Source of the DNA: an uncultured Clostridia bacterium
GTDB taxonomy: Bacteria > Bacillota > Clostridia > Oscillospirales > Acutalibacteraceae
Reading direction: 5' to 3'
Length of the DNA: 8,522 nucleotides
Assembly: GCA_937902305.1 (NCBI GenBank)
Contig: CALDHV010000049.1
Span: forward strand, 1 to 8,522
The notes beneath the pieces are model-generated. The model ran no database searches and was not told the origin of the DNA. It worked only from the letters and a program-made list of their open reading frames with translations. Position 1 is the stretch's first letter. The number at the start of each line of letters is the position of its first letter. Below are positions 1-6,471 of the stretch, one piece after another. The position numbers and the translations under genes were made by a program.

Positions 1-130
1 GCAAAAGTCAAGTCCCTGATCGAGATTTTCAGGTGATCCCGAACCGTTTGTGCCGCTTTTCGTCACCTCTTGCATTTTGTGTGGGAATGTGGTAGTATAG
101 CACATATTATACTGCACACAGGTGATGAAA

Positions 131-883
131 ATGCATAAAAAGACACTATGGATCCTTAGTATGGCGGTTCTCAGCCTGATTTTGTATACCATCGTCGCGT
201 CGCGTCTGAACAAACAGACCAATGTGATCTTCGGCGGCGCGGACGGGGCATATATCAGCTCCGACAGCTCCAGCTTTGCCGCTCCGCCTCCGACGCCGAC
301 GCCCGAGCCGACGGAAAACATCTGGCCGGACATCGATATTACGATGGACATTTATTCGGTTATCAATAACGACAATCTGCTTTCGTCAGTTTCCGTGCCG
401 GAGGTAGACACGATAGCGACGACTACATGGATGCAGTTTCGCGTTGACCATATCGACGAGCTGAACGCGATGATCCTCGCCATGATCGACGCGGGCTTCA
501 AGCCCTACATCGCGGGCGCTTACCGTACCTATTCCTTCCAGAGTCAGCTTTTCAACCAGAAGGCAAGCCAGATAGCCTATGAGAAGGCGGGCGGCAAGAC
601 CGTTGACTATACCGACCCCATATATCAGGAGGCGGCAAAGGAGGCGGAGGGCATTGTCATGAAGCCGGGCTCGTCCGAGCATCAGCTCGGTCTGGCCGTG
701 GATATTATTGATTATTTCTATACAAATCTTGACGAGGGGCAGGAACGCACGGGAACGCAGAAATGGCTGATGGAAAACTGCGCCAATTACGGCTTTATCC
801 TGCGCTATCCCAACGGCACCACCGATATAACCGGCATCATTTACGAGCCGTGGCATTACCGTTATGTCGGCAAAGCCGCCGCC
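131..883 (+). CDS. VanY-type D-alanyl-D-alanine carboxypeptidase, C-terminus lost at a junction
   Basis: Predicted zinc D,D-carboxypeptidase (peptidase M15B/VanY) that trims the terminal D-Ala of peptidoglycan stem peptides outside the membrane. I start it at ATG 131 because AGGTGA (120-125) lies 5 bases upstream; GTG 122 and ATG 125 are in frame but have no ribosome binding site. Residues 5-23 form a membrane anchor or signal. A Ser-rich and then Pro/Thr-rich linker (42-62, PPPTPTPEP) follows, and the catalytic domain starts near residue 100. Visible motifs are YRTY (131-134), SSEHQLGLAVDI (His184 and Asp191, zinc ligands) and EPWHYRYVG (Glu239 catalytic, His242 zinc ligand). All catalytic motifs are present, but recognisable VanY sequence ends around residue 251, where about 15-25 more residues are usual. 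The frame stays open to 1900, but that part is antisense to carB and pyrC and is not credible protein. Hand counts give roughly 52% GC, against about 60-65% in pyrC. Confidence 0.85.
866..883. other. Junction between truncated vanY and truncated carB
   Basis: The bases GTCGGCAAAGCCGCCGCC read VGKAAA as the continuation of the VanY motif EPWHYRYVGK on the + strand. On the - strand they read GGGFAD as the continuation of the CarB motif TLGGTGGG. To the left only VanY is recognisable, and to the right only CarB. The breakpoint therefore lies in a stretch of about 12-18 bases compatible with both genes. Confidence 0.7.
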
Positions 884-1414
884 CGTACCGCCGAGCGTAA
901 ACGCCGGACGAAGCACGACCGGATAGCCGATGCGCTCGGCCGCGGCTTTGGCCTCCTCCAAATCGTAGGTGATTTCCGACGGAATGACCGGCTCGCCGAT
1001 GGATTCGCACATCTCTTTGAACAGCTCGCGGTCTTCCGCGCGCTCGATACTCTCGCTGGACGTGCCGAGCAGCTCGACACCGCACTCTTTGAGAATGCCT
1101 TTCTTTTCGAGCTGCATCGCAAGGTTAAGGCCGGTCTGACCGCCGATACCCGGAACGATCGCATCCGGGCGCTCGTAACGGAGGATTTTCGCAATGTATT
1201 CAAGGGTAAGCGGCTCCATATACACCTTGTCCGCGATGGCGGTATCGGTCATAATGGTCGCCGGGTTGGAGTTGCAGAGGATGACCTCGTACCCCTCCTC
1301 CTTGAGCGCCAGACACGCCTGCGTTCCGGCATAATCAAACTCCGCCGCCTGCCCGATGACGATCGGGCCGGAGCCAATGATGAGCACCTTTTTGATGTCG
1401 GTTCGTTTTGCCAT
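866..1414 (-). pseudogene. carB: Carbamoyl phosphate synthase large subunit, 5' fragment only
   Basis: The N-terminus of the large (synthetase) subunit of carbamoyl phosphate synthase, which makes carbamoyl phosphate for pyrimidine and arginine synthesis. The start is clear: ATG at 1414 with AAGAAAGGA (1426-1434) upstream, 6 bases after the pyrC stop, so it is co-transcribed with pyrC. Residues 1-183 match the family: KVLIIGSGPIVIGQAAEFDY, then NSNPATIMTD, then PGIGGQTGLNLA (pre-ATP-grasp domain), and the beginning of the first ATP-grasp domain, RPAFTLGGTGGGFAD. The family is about 1070 residues long. After FAD the frame continues to 386, but that tail is the antisense of the VanY gene. Most of the first synthetase half and all of the second are missing, so this copy cannot be active as drawn. 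It is either a real truncation or an assembly join. Confidence 0.85.
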
Positions 1415-1420
1415 AGTATA

Positions 1421-2629
1421 TCATATCCTTTCTTGAATAAACACGGGTTTTCCGTCGCAGACGGTCAGCCGGCAAACGCCGCTGACGGTCGCCCCGGCAA
1501 AGGGGGTCGCCCGCCCCATCGACAAGAACAAGGCGGGGTCGATGACCGTTTCGGCGGAAAGATCCCACACGGTGTAGTCGTTGCCGAACGGGATGCCGAA
1601 CCGTCGTCGCGGAGCGACCGCGAGCAGGTCGGCCAGCCGGTCGAGCGACAGCACGCCGGATTTTACCAATCGGGTGTACAAAAGCGGGAACGCCGTCTCC
1701 AGTCCGACGATGCCGAATGCACTGCCCGCCAGCCCCTTGGCTTTTTCGGCGGCGCTGTGGGGCGCGTGGTCGGTAGCGATCATATCCACCGTGCCGTCCG
1801 CCAGCCCCTCAAGCAGGGCTTCGCGGTCGGCGGGGGAACGGAGCGGCGGGTTCATCTTGAACCGCCCGTCCTCCTGCAGATCGGTTTCATCCATCAATAG
1901 GTAGTGCGGCGCGGTCTCGCAGGTGACATCGACGCCGTTCTTTTTCGCCGCGCGAATGAGCGCGACGCTCTCCCGGCAGGAGATATGGCAAACGTGATAG
2001 GCGCACCCCGTTTCGGCGGCAAGTCGCAGGTCACGCTCGATGGGACGCCACTCGCTTTCACTGCAGATCCCGCGGTGTCCGTGGGCAGCGGCATACGCGC
2101 CGTCGTGGATGTATCCGCCACGCAGGAGGGAATTGTCCTCGCAATGCGCCACAAGCAGCTTGCCGAGTGCGCGACAGCGGGTCATCGCTTCGCGCATCAG
2201 CCCTTCGCTTTGCACGCCGTGCCCGTCATCGGAAAAGGCGATGACGCCGTCCGCCATTTCCTCGAGCGCGGCAAGCGTCTCCCCCCGCTGGGCGACCGTG
2301 ATCGCGCCGTAAGGGTACACCCGTATCGACGCATCGCGGTCGATGCAGTCCCGCACGGCGCGCAGATGCGCGGCACTGTCCGGCACGGGGTCGAGATTAG
2401 GCATCGCGCAGACGGCGGTATAGCCGCCGTGCGCGGCGGCGGCGGTGCCGGTGCGGATGGTTTCTTTATAACAAAAACCCGGCTCGCGAAAATGCACGTG
2501 CACATCGCAAAAGCCGGGAAAAACGGTATAGGCGGTCGGCTCGTCCGCAAGGGACGACAGCGCCGCATCGGTTTGGGAAAGCGCCGACAGATATTCCGCC
2601 GCAACCGGGGTAATATTCCGGAAATCCAT
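1421..2629 (-). CDS. pyrC: Dihydroorotase
   Basis: Dihydroorotase, the third step of de novo pyrimidine synthesis (carbamoyl aspartate to dihydroorotate), a cytosolic zinc amidohydrolase. At 402 residues it falls near the usual 400-430 of type I enzymes. ATG 2629 follows AGGAGGG (2637-2643) by 7 bases. Motifs: the metal site DVHVHFREPG (His44, His46, Arg48); AMPNLDP with Asn78; FSDDG (133-136), the Asp-containing segment found in the Bacillus/Aquifex type rather than a carboxylated Lys; AHCED (His162); YHVCHIS (His215); MNPPLR (Asn260); and ATDHAPHS (Asp287, His291). It opens the operon with carB following directly. Control is most likely by uracil nucleotides through the PyrR-type leader upstream. 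No oddity in the protein itself. Confidence 0.95.
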   Translation of the reverse strand: MDFRNITPVAAEYLSALSQTDAALSSLADEPTAYTVFPGFCDVHVHFREPGFCYKETIRTGTAAAAHGGYTAVCAMPNLDPVPDSAAHLRAVRDCIDRDASIRVYPYGAITVAQRGETLAALEEMADGVIAFSDDGHGVQSEGLMREAMTRCRALGKLLVAHCEDNSLLRGGYIHDGAYAAAHGHRGICSESEWRPIERDLRLAAETGCAYHVCHISCRESVALIRAAKKNGVDVTCETAPHYLLMDETDLQEDGRFKMNPPLRSPADREALLEGLADGTVDMIATDHAPHSAAEKAKGLAGSAFGIVGLETAFPLLYTRLVKSGVLSLDRLADLLAVAPRRRFGIPFGNDYTVWDLSAETVIDPALFLSMGRATPFAGATVSGVCRLTVCDGKPVFIQERI

Positions 2630-2649
2630 CGTGCAACCCTCCTGTTTTC

Positions 2650-2679
2650 AAAAAATAAGCCCTGCCGTATCGGCAAGGC
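2650..2679 (-). terminator. Intrinsic terminator (attenuator) before pyrC
   Basis: The 8-bp hairpin GCCUUGCC-GAUAC-GGCAGGGC (2659-2679) is followed by UUAUUUUUU (2650-2658) and ends 6 bases before the pyrC ribosome binding site. Its 5' arm and loop (CUUGCCGAUA, 2668-2677) can pair over 10 bp with UGUCGGUAAG (2741-2750), which is the 3' half of the PyrR-binding loop. The two states, antiterminator versus binding loop plus terminator, exclude each other, as in classic pyr attenuators. Between them lie two further hairpins: GCGGAA/UUCCGC (2700-2720) and CGCAC/GUGCG (2685-2702). Confidence 0.8.
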
Positions 2680-2737
2680 ATAATCGCACAAAAAGGCGTG
2701 CGGAACGGCTTCGTTTCCGCCAATCCTTTACGTTCTC

Positions 2738-2772
2738 AATCTTACCGACATCTCTGTATCGACTTAAAGATC
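2738..2772 (-). promoter_or_regulatory. PyrR-binding loop (anti-antiterminator) in the pyrC leader
   Basis: The minus-strand RNA folds into a 35-nt hairpin: lower stem GAUCUU/AAGAUU, an asymmetric internal bulge with UAAG on the 5' side and U on the 3' side, upper stem UCGAUA/UGUCGG, and a terminal hexaloop CAGAGA. Known PyrR-binding loops are 28-36 nt long with a purine-rich 5' internal bulge and a CNGNGA hexaloop, and this matches. The closing pair is A-U instead of the usual C-G. Binding of PyrR with UMP would stabilise this hairpin. The structure was drawn by hand, and the pyrR gene is not in the window. Confidence 0.75.
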
Positions 2773-2794
2773 AACAGTTTATAATTGTGGGGAT

Positions 2795-2823
2795 ATTATA
2801 CCACACCGCCGCCCCGCTGTCAA
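2795..2823 (-). promoter_or_regulatory. Consensus housekeeping promoter of pyrC-carB
   Basis: The minus strand has a perfect -35 box TTGACA (2818-2823), a 17-base spacer and a perfect -10 box TATAAT (2795-2800). Initiation is expected at about A2788, giving a leader of roughly 158 nt before pyrC. The strength of this promoter fits a gene controlled downstream by attenuation. Confidence 0.8.
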
Positions 2824-2934
2824 CACCCGCCGCCACATTTTTTGCGTTTCGGCGGGCAGATGACAAGGAATGGGGGCTTCTGCCGAAATGCGGTATCCGC
2901 AGGAGCGATCCGCGATTGCCCGCGCAAGGTGTTA

Positions 2935-3903
2935 TTACTCCCCGACACTCTCCAGATAACTGCACAGCACATCGTTTTTGCCGCGTAAGGTCAGACGGCA
3001 ACCGGCGGGCACAAACACGCTGTCGCCCTTTTTGACCTGCCACACGGATGCGCCGTCGGTCAGCTCGCCGTCGCCGTCCAAAACCAACAGCGACAGGAAG
3101 CTGTCCTCCCGTCCGAGCGGGCGATCGCCGTCGGTTTCCCACCGTTCGGCGGTGAAATACCGGCACCGCGCCAGCACCGTCGTGCGTCCGCACGCCTCGG
3201 TGCGCGTTTCGATGCCGCCGACCGACAGCGGCGTCGGCGTAAGGTCAGTCACATCCAGCGCCTTTTCGATATGCAGGGGGCGGGGCTTGCCGTCCGCGCC
3301 CAACCGCCCGTAATCCGACACGCGATAGGTGGTGGCGGAGTTCTGCTGTACCTCGGCAAGCAGTATCCCCGCGCCGATGGCGTGCAGGGTGCCGGACGGG
3401 ATGAAAAACACATCCCCCTTGTGCACCGGGACATACCGCGCCACCTCGTCGAGGGTGTTTTGCTCGATATGCCGCCGAAAAGCGGCGCGGTCAAGCGGCT
3501 CGCGCACGCCGTACAACAGCTTCGCGCCCGGCTCGCAGTCCAGCACCAGCCACATTTCGGTTTTGCCGTATTCCCCCTCGACCCGCAGGGCGTAGTCGTC
3601 ATCGGGATGCACCTGCACCGACAGGCGGTCGCAGGCATCAATAAACTTGATGAGCAACGGAAAGCGGTCGAACGCCGCGGCGTTTTTGCCGAGCGCCGCC
3701 TCACCGAGTGCCGCCAGCGCCTCCGGGAGCGTTTTGCCCGCAAAATCGCCGTTTTTCACCGTCGCGCACCCCTGCGGATGGCAGGAAAGCACCCACGCCT
3801 CCGCCACCCGCTCGGTTTCGGCGGGGTAGCCGTATTCTGACGGCAAACGCTTGCCGCCCCATATAAAATCCTTGAGTGCCGGTTGCAAAAATAAGGGTTC
3901 CAT
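2935..3903 (-). CDS. manA: Mannose-6-phosphate isomerase (type I, short form)
   Basis: Cytosolic zinc isomerase that interconverts mannose-6-phosphate and fructose-6-phosphate. It belongs to the roughly 315-320-residue Bacillus-type class; length here is 322. The first half holds the active site: SVQVHPDD (Gln97, His99), GKTEMW (Glu116) and FIPSGTLHAIG (His174) supply zinc ligands, and EVQQNSATTYRVSDYGR contains the conserved Arg194. A second cupin-like segment lies near the C-terminus (KKGDSVFVPAG). ATG 3903 is preceded by AAAGG about 9 bases away. The gene stands alone, divergent from gph-hflX. Downstream, before the pyrC promoter, I see only a weak GCGG-AUA-CCGC hairpin (2890-2900) without a U-run, so some read-through into pyrC is possible. 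Confidence 0.93.
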   Translation of the reverse strand: MEPLFLQPALKDFIWGGKRLPSEYGYPAETERVAEAWVLSCHPQGCATVKNGDFAGKTLPEALAALGEAALGKNAAAFDRFPLLIKFIDACDRLSVQVHPDDDYALRVEGEYGKTEMWLVLDCEPGAKLLYGVREPLDRAAFRRHIEQNTLDEVARYVPVHKGDVFFIPSGTLHAIGAGILLAEVQQNSATTYRVSDYGRLGADGKPRPLHIEKALDVTDLTPTPLSVGGIETRTEACGRTTVLARCRYFTAERWETDGDRPLGREDSFLSLLVLDGDGELTDGASVWQVKKGDSVFVPAGCRLTLRGKNDVLCSYLESVGE

Positions 3904-3930
3904 TTTCCGACCGCCTTTGCATTTTTTCTC

Positions 3931-3959
3931 ATTATACTCCCGCCGGGCAAAAAAAGCAA
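3931..3959 (-). promoter_or_regulatory. Putative manA promoter
   Basis: On the minus strand a perfect TATAAT (3931-3936) is preceded, with a 17-base spacer, by a poor -35 TTGCTT (3954-3959). Initiation near 3924 would give a leader of about 20 nt. Confidence 0.5.
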
Positions 3960-3960
3960 G

Positions 3961-3989
3961 TTGCAGATAACGACGAACTGTGCTAAACT
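3961..3989 (+). promoter_or_regulatory. Putative gph-hflX promoter (extended -10)
   Basis: TTGCAG (3961-3966), 17 bases, then TAAACT (3984-3989) preceded by TGC, i.e. an extended -10 motif. It points toward the gph start at 4014. The -35 box lies 1 base from the divergent manA -35 box. Neither hexamer is strong. Confidence 0.4.
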
Positions 3990-4013
3990 GTTACCAAAGG
4001 GAGAGATGGAACG

Positions 4014-4673
4014 ATGATATGCCGTGCGGTGATTTTTGATTTGGACGGAACTCTGCTGGATACGCTGGACGACCTTACCGCCGCCGTCAACTACGCGCTG
4101 GCGGCGCACGGGATGCCGACCCACACCCGGGATGAGGTTTGCCGCTTTGTCGGCAACGGGGTGCGCCTACTGATGCTCCGCGCCGTACCGGAGGGCACCG
4201 ACGAGGGCACCTTTGAGACGGTGTATGCGGATTTCCGACAATACTACAAGGCGCACAGCCTGGTCAAAACCGCGCCCTACCCCGGCATCGCGGAGCTGCT
4301 GACGGCGGTCGCGGACGCAGGGCTGAAAACCGCGATCTTATCCAACAAAATGCAAGCGTCGATGGAGGATCTGTGCCGGCACTTTTTCCCGACGGTGACG
4401 GTGGCGATCGGCGATGACGGCGACCGTCCGCTCAAGCCCGACCCCGCCGGGCTCAATACCGCGCTTGCGCGGCTGGGTGTCGCGGCGGAGGACGCGATCT
4501 TTGTCGGGGACTCGGATGTGGATATAGCCACCGCCCGCAATGCCGGGATGCGGTGTCTGTCGGCGGGCTGGGGCTTCCGCGAGCCGGCGTTTCTGCGCGC
4601 CCACGGCGCGACCCAAATCGCCGCGACCCCCGGAGAGGTGCTGACCTATCTGCGAAACGGAGCGTGTGAATGA
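4014..4673 (+). CDS. gph: HAD-family phosphatase, phosphoglycolate phosphatase-like
   Basis: Haloacid dehalogenase superfamily phosphatase of 219 residues, the usual length for Gph/PpaX-type enzymes. Motif I is FDLDGTLLDT (nucleophile Asp9, acid/base Asp11); a helical cap follows (about residues 16-85). Motif II is ILSNK (Ser110), motif III is KPDP (Lys141) and motif IV is GDSDVD (Asp166, Asp170). The substrate cannot be read from sequence: 2-phosphoglycolate, pyrophosphate or another small phosphate ester are all possible, so the symbol is tentative. ATG 4014 follows GGGAG (3999-4003) by 10 bases. Its TGA overlaps the ATG of hflX (ATGA, 4670-4673), which indicates translational coupling in a two-gene operon. 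Confidence 0.88.
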   Translation: MICRAVIFDLDGTLLDTLDDLTAAVNYALAAHGMPTHTRDEVCRFVGNGVRLLMLRAVPEGTDEGTFETVYADFRQYYKAHSLVKTAPYPGIAELLTAVADAGLKTAILSNKMQASMEDLCRHFFPTVTVAIGDDGDRPLKPDPAGLNTALARLGVAAEDAIFVGDSDVDIATARNAGMRCLSAGWGFREPAFLRAHGATQIAATPGEVLTYLRNGACE

Positions 4674-5917
4674 TGGAACTGCACGAAAACACCGAGCAGG
4701 AGCCCGAGCGCGCCATGCTCATCAGCGTCGATACGGGGGAGTTTGACGCGGCGGTATCGCTCGATGAGCTCCAAGAGCTGACCGCGACCGCCGGGGCGAT
4801 CGTTGCCGCCGTTGCGGTGCAGAAAAAGGAAAGCCCCGACACCGCCACCTGCCTCGGAAGCGGCAGGGCGGAGGAGCTGGCGACCCAATGCTCCGCCGAG
4901 GACATCGACCTCGTGATCTTCGATCGGGAGCTTTCTCCAACCCAGCAACGCAATTTGACCGACCTTTTCCCCTGCCGGGTCATCGACCGCACGACGCTGA
5001 TACTGGACATCTTCGCCGGGCGGGCGCGCTCCGCCGAGGGGCGGCTACAGGTGGAGCTGGCACAGCTCCGCTATCGCCTGCCGCGTCTGGCGGGTCAGGG
5101 CGCGGCGCTCGACCGATTGGGCGGCGGTATCGGCACCCGCGGCCCCGGCGAAAGCAAGCTCGAAAGCGACCGGCGGCATATCCGTCGGCGCATCGCCGCC
5201 TTGCAGGAGCAACTGGACAAGGTGGACGCCCAGCGCACCCTACGCCGGGAGCGGCGGCGCAAGGACGGCATACAGACCGTCGCGCTGGTCGGCTACACCA
5301 ACGCCGGCAAATCCACCCTGCTCAATCATCTGACCGACGCGGGGGTGCTGGCGGAGGATAAGCTGTTCGCCACCCTCGACCCGACGGCGCGCGCCCTGCG
5401 CCTGCCGGACGGACGCGAGGTGATGCTGGTGGATACGGTCGGATTTGTGCGGCGCCTGCCGCACCAGCTTGTGCAGGCTTTTCGCTCGACGCTGGAGGAA
5501 GCGGTGGAGGCGGATGTCATCCTCAATATCTGCGATGCGGCGGATGAGCACGCGGCGGAGCAAATGCAGGTGACGAACGACCTGCTCCGGGAGCTGGGAT
5601 GCGGCGAGCGACCCATTCTACCGGTGATGAATAAGTGGGATCTGACCGGGCAGGCGTATCACGCCGACCGGCTGTGCATCAGCGCCGTGACCGGCGAGGG
5701 GGTACCCGCTCTGCTGGACGCGCTGACGCAAGCATTGCCGCCCGACCGGCGGCGGGTGACGCTGTTGTTACCGTTCTCCAAGGGGGCGCTGGCGGAGCAA
5801 TGCCGCCGCGACGGGCAGGTGGAAAGCGAGGAATATGTCCCGGAGGGATTGCGGATGACCGTTACCCTCGGCACTCGCCTGCTGTCGGAAACCGCACCAT
5901 ATATGGTAGAGGAATAA
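4670..5917 (+). CDS. hflX: Ribosome-associated GTPase HflX
   Basis: HflX GTPase, which binds the 50S subunit and splits stalled or stress-arrested ribosomes. Length of 415 residues is typical. The N-terminal HflX domain contains LGSGRAEEL (62-70) and the DRTTLILDIF segment (106-115). A basic linker carries the family signature RGPGESKLESDRRHIRRRI (157-175) and continues as a charged coiled-coil-like helix to about 200. The G domain has P-loop GYTNAGKS (208-215), FATLDPT (233-239, switch I), DTVGF (255-259), NKWD (321-324) and SAV (338-340). A short C-terminal domain ends at 5917. The gene starts with two ATG codons, 4670 and 4673; the first overlaps the gph stop and gives coupling. Co-transcription with gph is likely, and the strong terminator at 5929-5968 follows. 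Confidence 0.95.
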   Translation: MMELHENTEQEPERAMLISVDTGEFDAAVSLDELQELTATAGAIVAAVAVQKKESPDTATCLGSGRAEELATQCSAEDIDLVIFDRELSPTQQRNLTDLFPCRVIDRTTLILDIFAGRARSAEGRLQVELAQLRYRLPRLAGQGAALDRLGGGIGTRGPGESKLESDRRHIRRRIAALQEQLDKVDAQRTLRRERRRKDGIQTVALVGYTNAGKSTLLNHLTDAGVLAEDKLFATLDPTARALRLPDGREVMLVDTVGFVRRLPHQLVQAFRSTLEEAVEADVILNICDAADEHAAEQMQVTNDLLRELGCGERPILPVMNKWDLTGQAYHADRLCISAVTGEGVPALLDALTQALPPDRRRVTLLLPFSKGALAEQCRRDGQVESEEYVPEGLRMTVTLGTRLLSETAPYMVEE

Positions 5918-5928
5918 TATTTCCGATC

Positions 5929-5968
5929 AAAAATGCCCGGGCGCTTTGCGGCGTCCGGGCAAGGTTTT
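5929..5968. terminator. Bidirectional intrinsic terminator between hflX and the zinc-ribbon gene
   Basis: An 11-bp stem (5934-5961: TGCCCGG plus GCGC, loop TTTGCG, then GCGT plus CCGGGCA) is flanked by five A residues (5929-5933) and TTTT (5965-5968). The minus-strand side, read after the zinc-ribbon gene, has the cleaner U-run. The + side serves hflX. Confidence 0.8.
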
Positions 5969-6392
5969 ATAGTATAAATGTTCGGAACTGCGTGTGACAG
6001 CGGGAGCAGGTGACGGTGCGCTTGCCGCGCTTGACCGGCAGGCGCAGTACCGCCGAGCAAGCCGGGCAACGGCGAAAGCTCCATTTCCCGAGATAGCGCA
6101 CGCGATCCCACAGCAAACGCAAGCGCCCATCGGCAAGGCATTTGCCCCGGATGCGCAGGAATTTTTCGTTTTCCTGCTGACGGGCGGGGATATTGCGGGA
6201 CAGCATCCGGAACAGCCCGTAAATCAGCACCGCCTGGGTCAGCAGGTCAAAAACCAGAAACGCGATCCCGCGCAAAAACAGGATGATGCCCCACAAAATC
6301 AGATAGAGTACCACCAGCGCCTTGCCCAGTGCATCGACGCCATACCGCCCCGCCATAAACCGGGCGAGCGTATACCGCAAGCGTGGAAACAT
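5967..6392 (-). CDS. Membrane protein with C-terminal zinc ribbon, function unknown
   Basis: Protein of 141 residues from ATG 6392, chosen because AGAGGGGG lies 7 bases upstream; the frame extends to 6440, but the earlier starts lack a ribosome binding site. Basic N-terminus (RLRYTLARFMAGRYG); two adjacent hydrophobic segments (about 24-42 and 44-61) probably form a hairpin in the membrane; then RNIPARQQENEKFL, a charged helix; then a zinc ribbon with CPAC (109-112) and CSRC (129-132), ending FRTFIL. I recognise the architecture from many Ruminococcaceae-type genomes, where it is annotated only as hypothetical. The zinc ribbon may bind nucleic acid or protein at the inner face of the membrane; this is not shown. 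The gene lies 79 bases after the ldhA-like gene on the same strand, possibly transcribed with it or from a weak promoter in the gap. Confidence 0.8.
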   Translation of the reverse strand: MFPRLRYTLARFMAGRYGVDALGKALVVLYLILWGIILFLRGIAFLVFDLLTQAVLIYGLFRMLSRNIPARQQENEKFLRIRGKCLADGRLRLLWDRVRYLGKWSFRRCPACSAVLRLPVKRGKRTVTCSRCHTQFRTFIL

Positions 6393-6471
6393 GACCATTC
6401 CCCCTCTACTCTCCACAGTATAAGCGGGGATTATGAACACATCTCTACCGAAATGTGAACAATTTGCAAAA

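Noticed and set aside
1..75. Two edge fragments: a + strand tail AKVKSLIEIFR ending at TGA (34-36), and a - strand frame starting at ATG 75 and open to the edge; also an AGGTGA/TCACCT hairpin (31-68)
   Set aside because: Too short to identify. The minus start has no ribosome binding site, although TATAAT lies at 106-111 on that strand, and the hairpin has a poor U-run. Either could be a real gene end, but I cannot decide from 75 bases.
93..110. Promoter for vanY on the + strand
   Set aside because: Candidates (TTGCAT-17-TAGTAT, or TATTAT at 105-110) match the consensus too weakly to choose one.
386..865. C-terminal tail of the carB frame beyond residue 183
   Set aside because: It is the reverse strand of the VanY coding region and has no CarB similarity.
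122..1900. A 592-codon frame that would be a VanY domain fused to a roughly 340-residue C-terminal region
   Set aside because: Everything after about residue 251 is the antisense of carB and pyrC, in arginine-rich low-information sequence. It is not a real fusion domain.
1904..2683. Long + strand frame (259 codons) opposite pyrC
   Set aside because: It is the shadow of pyrC in GC-rich sequence. The minus strand carries clear dihydroorotase motifs.
3271..3840. Long + strand frame (189 codons) opposite manA
   Set aside because: Shadow of manA; no recognisable domain and no ribosome binding site.
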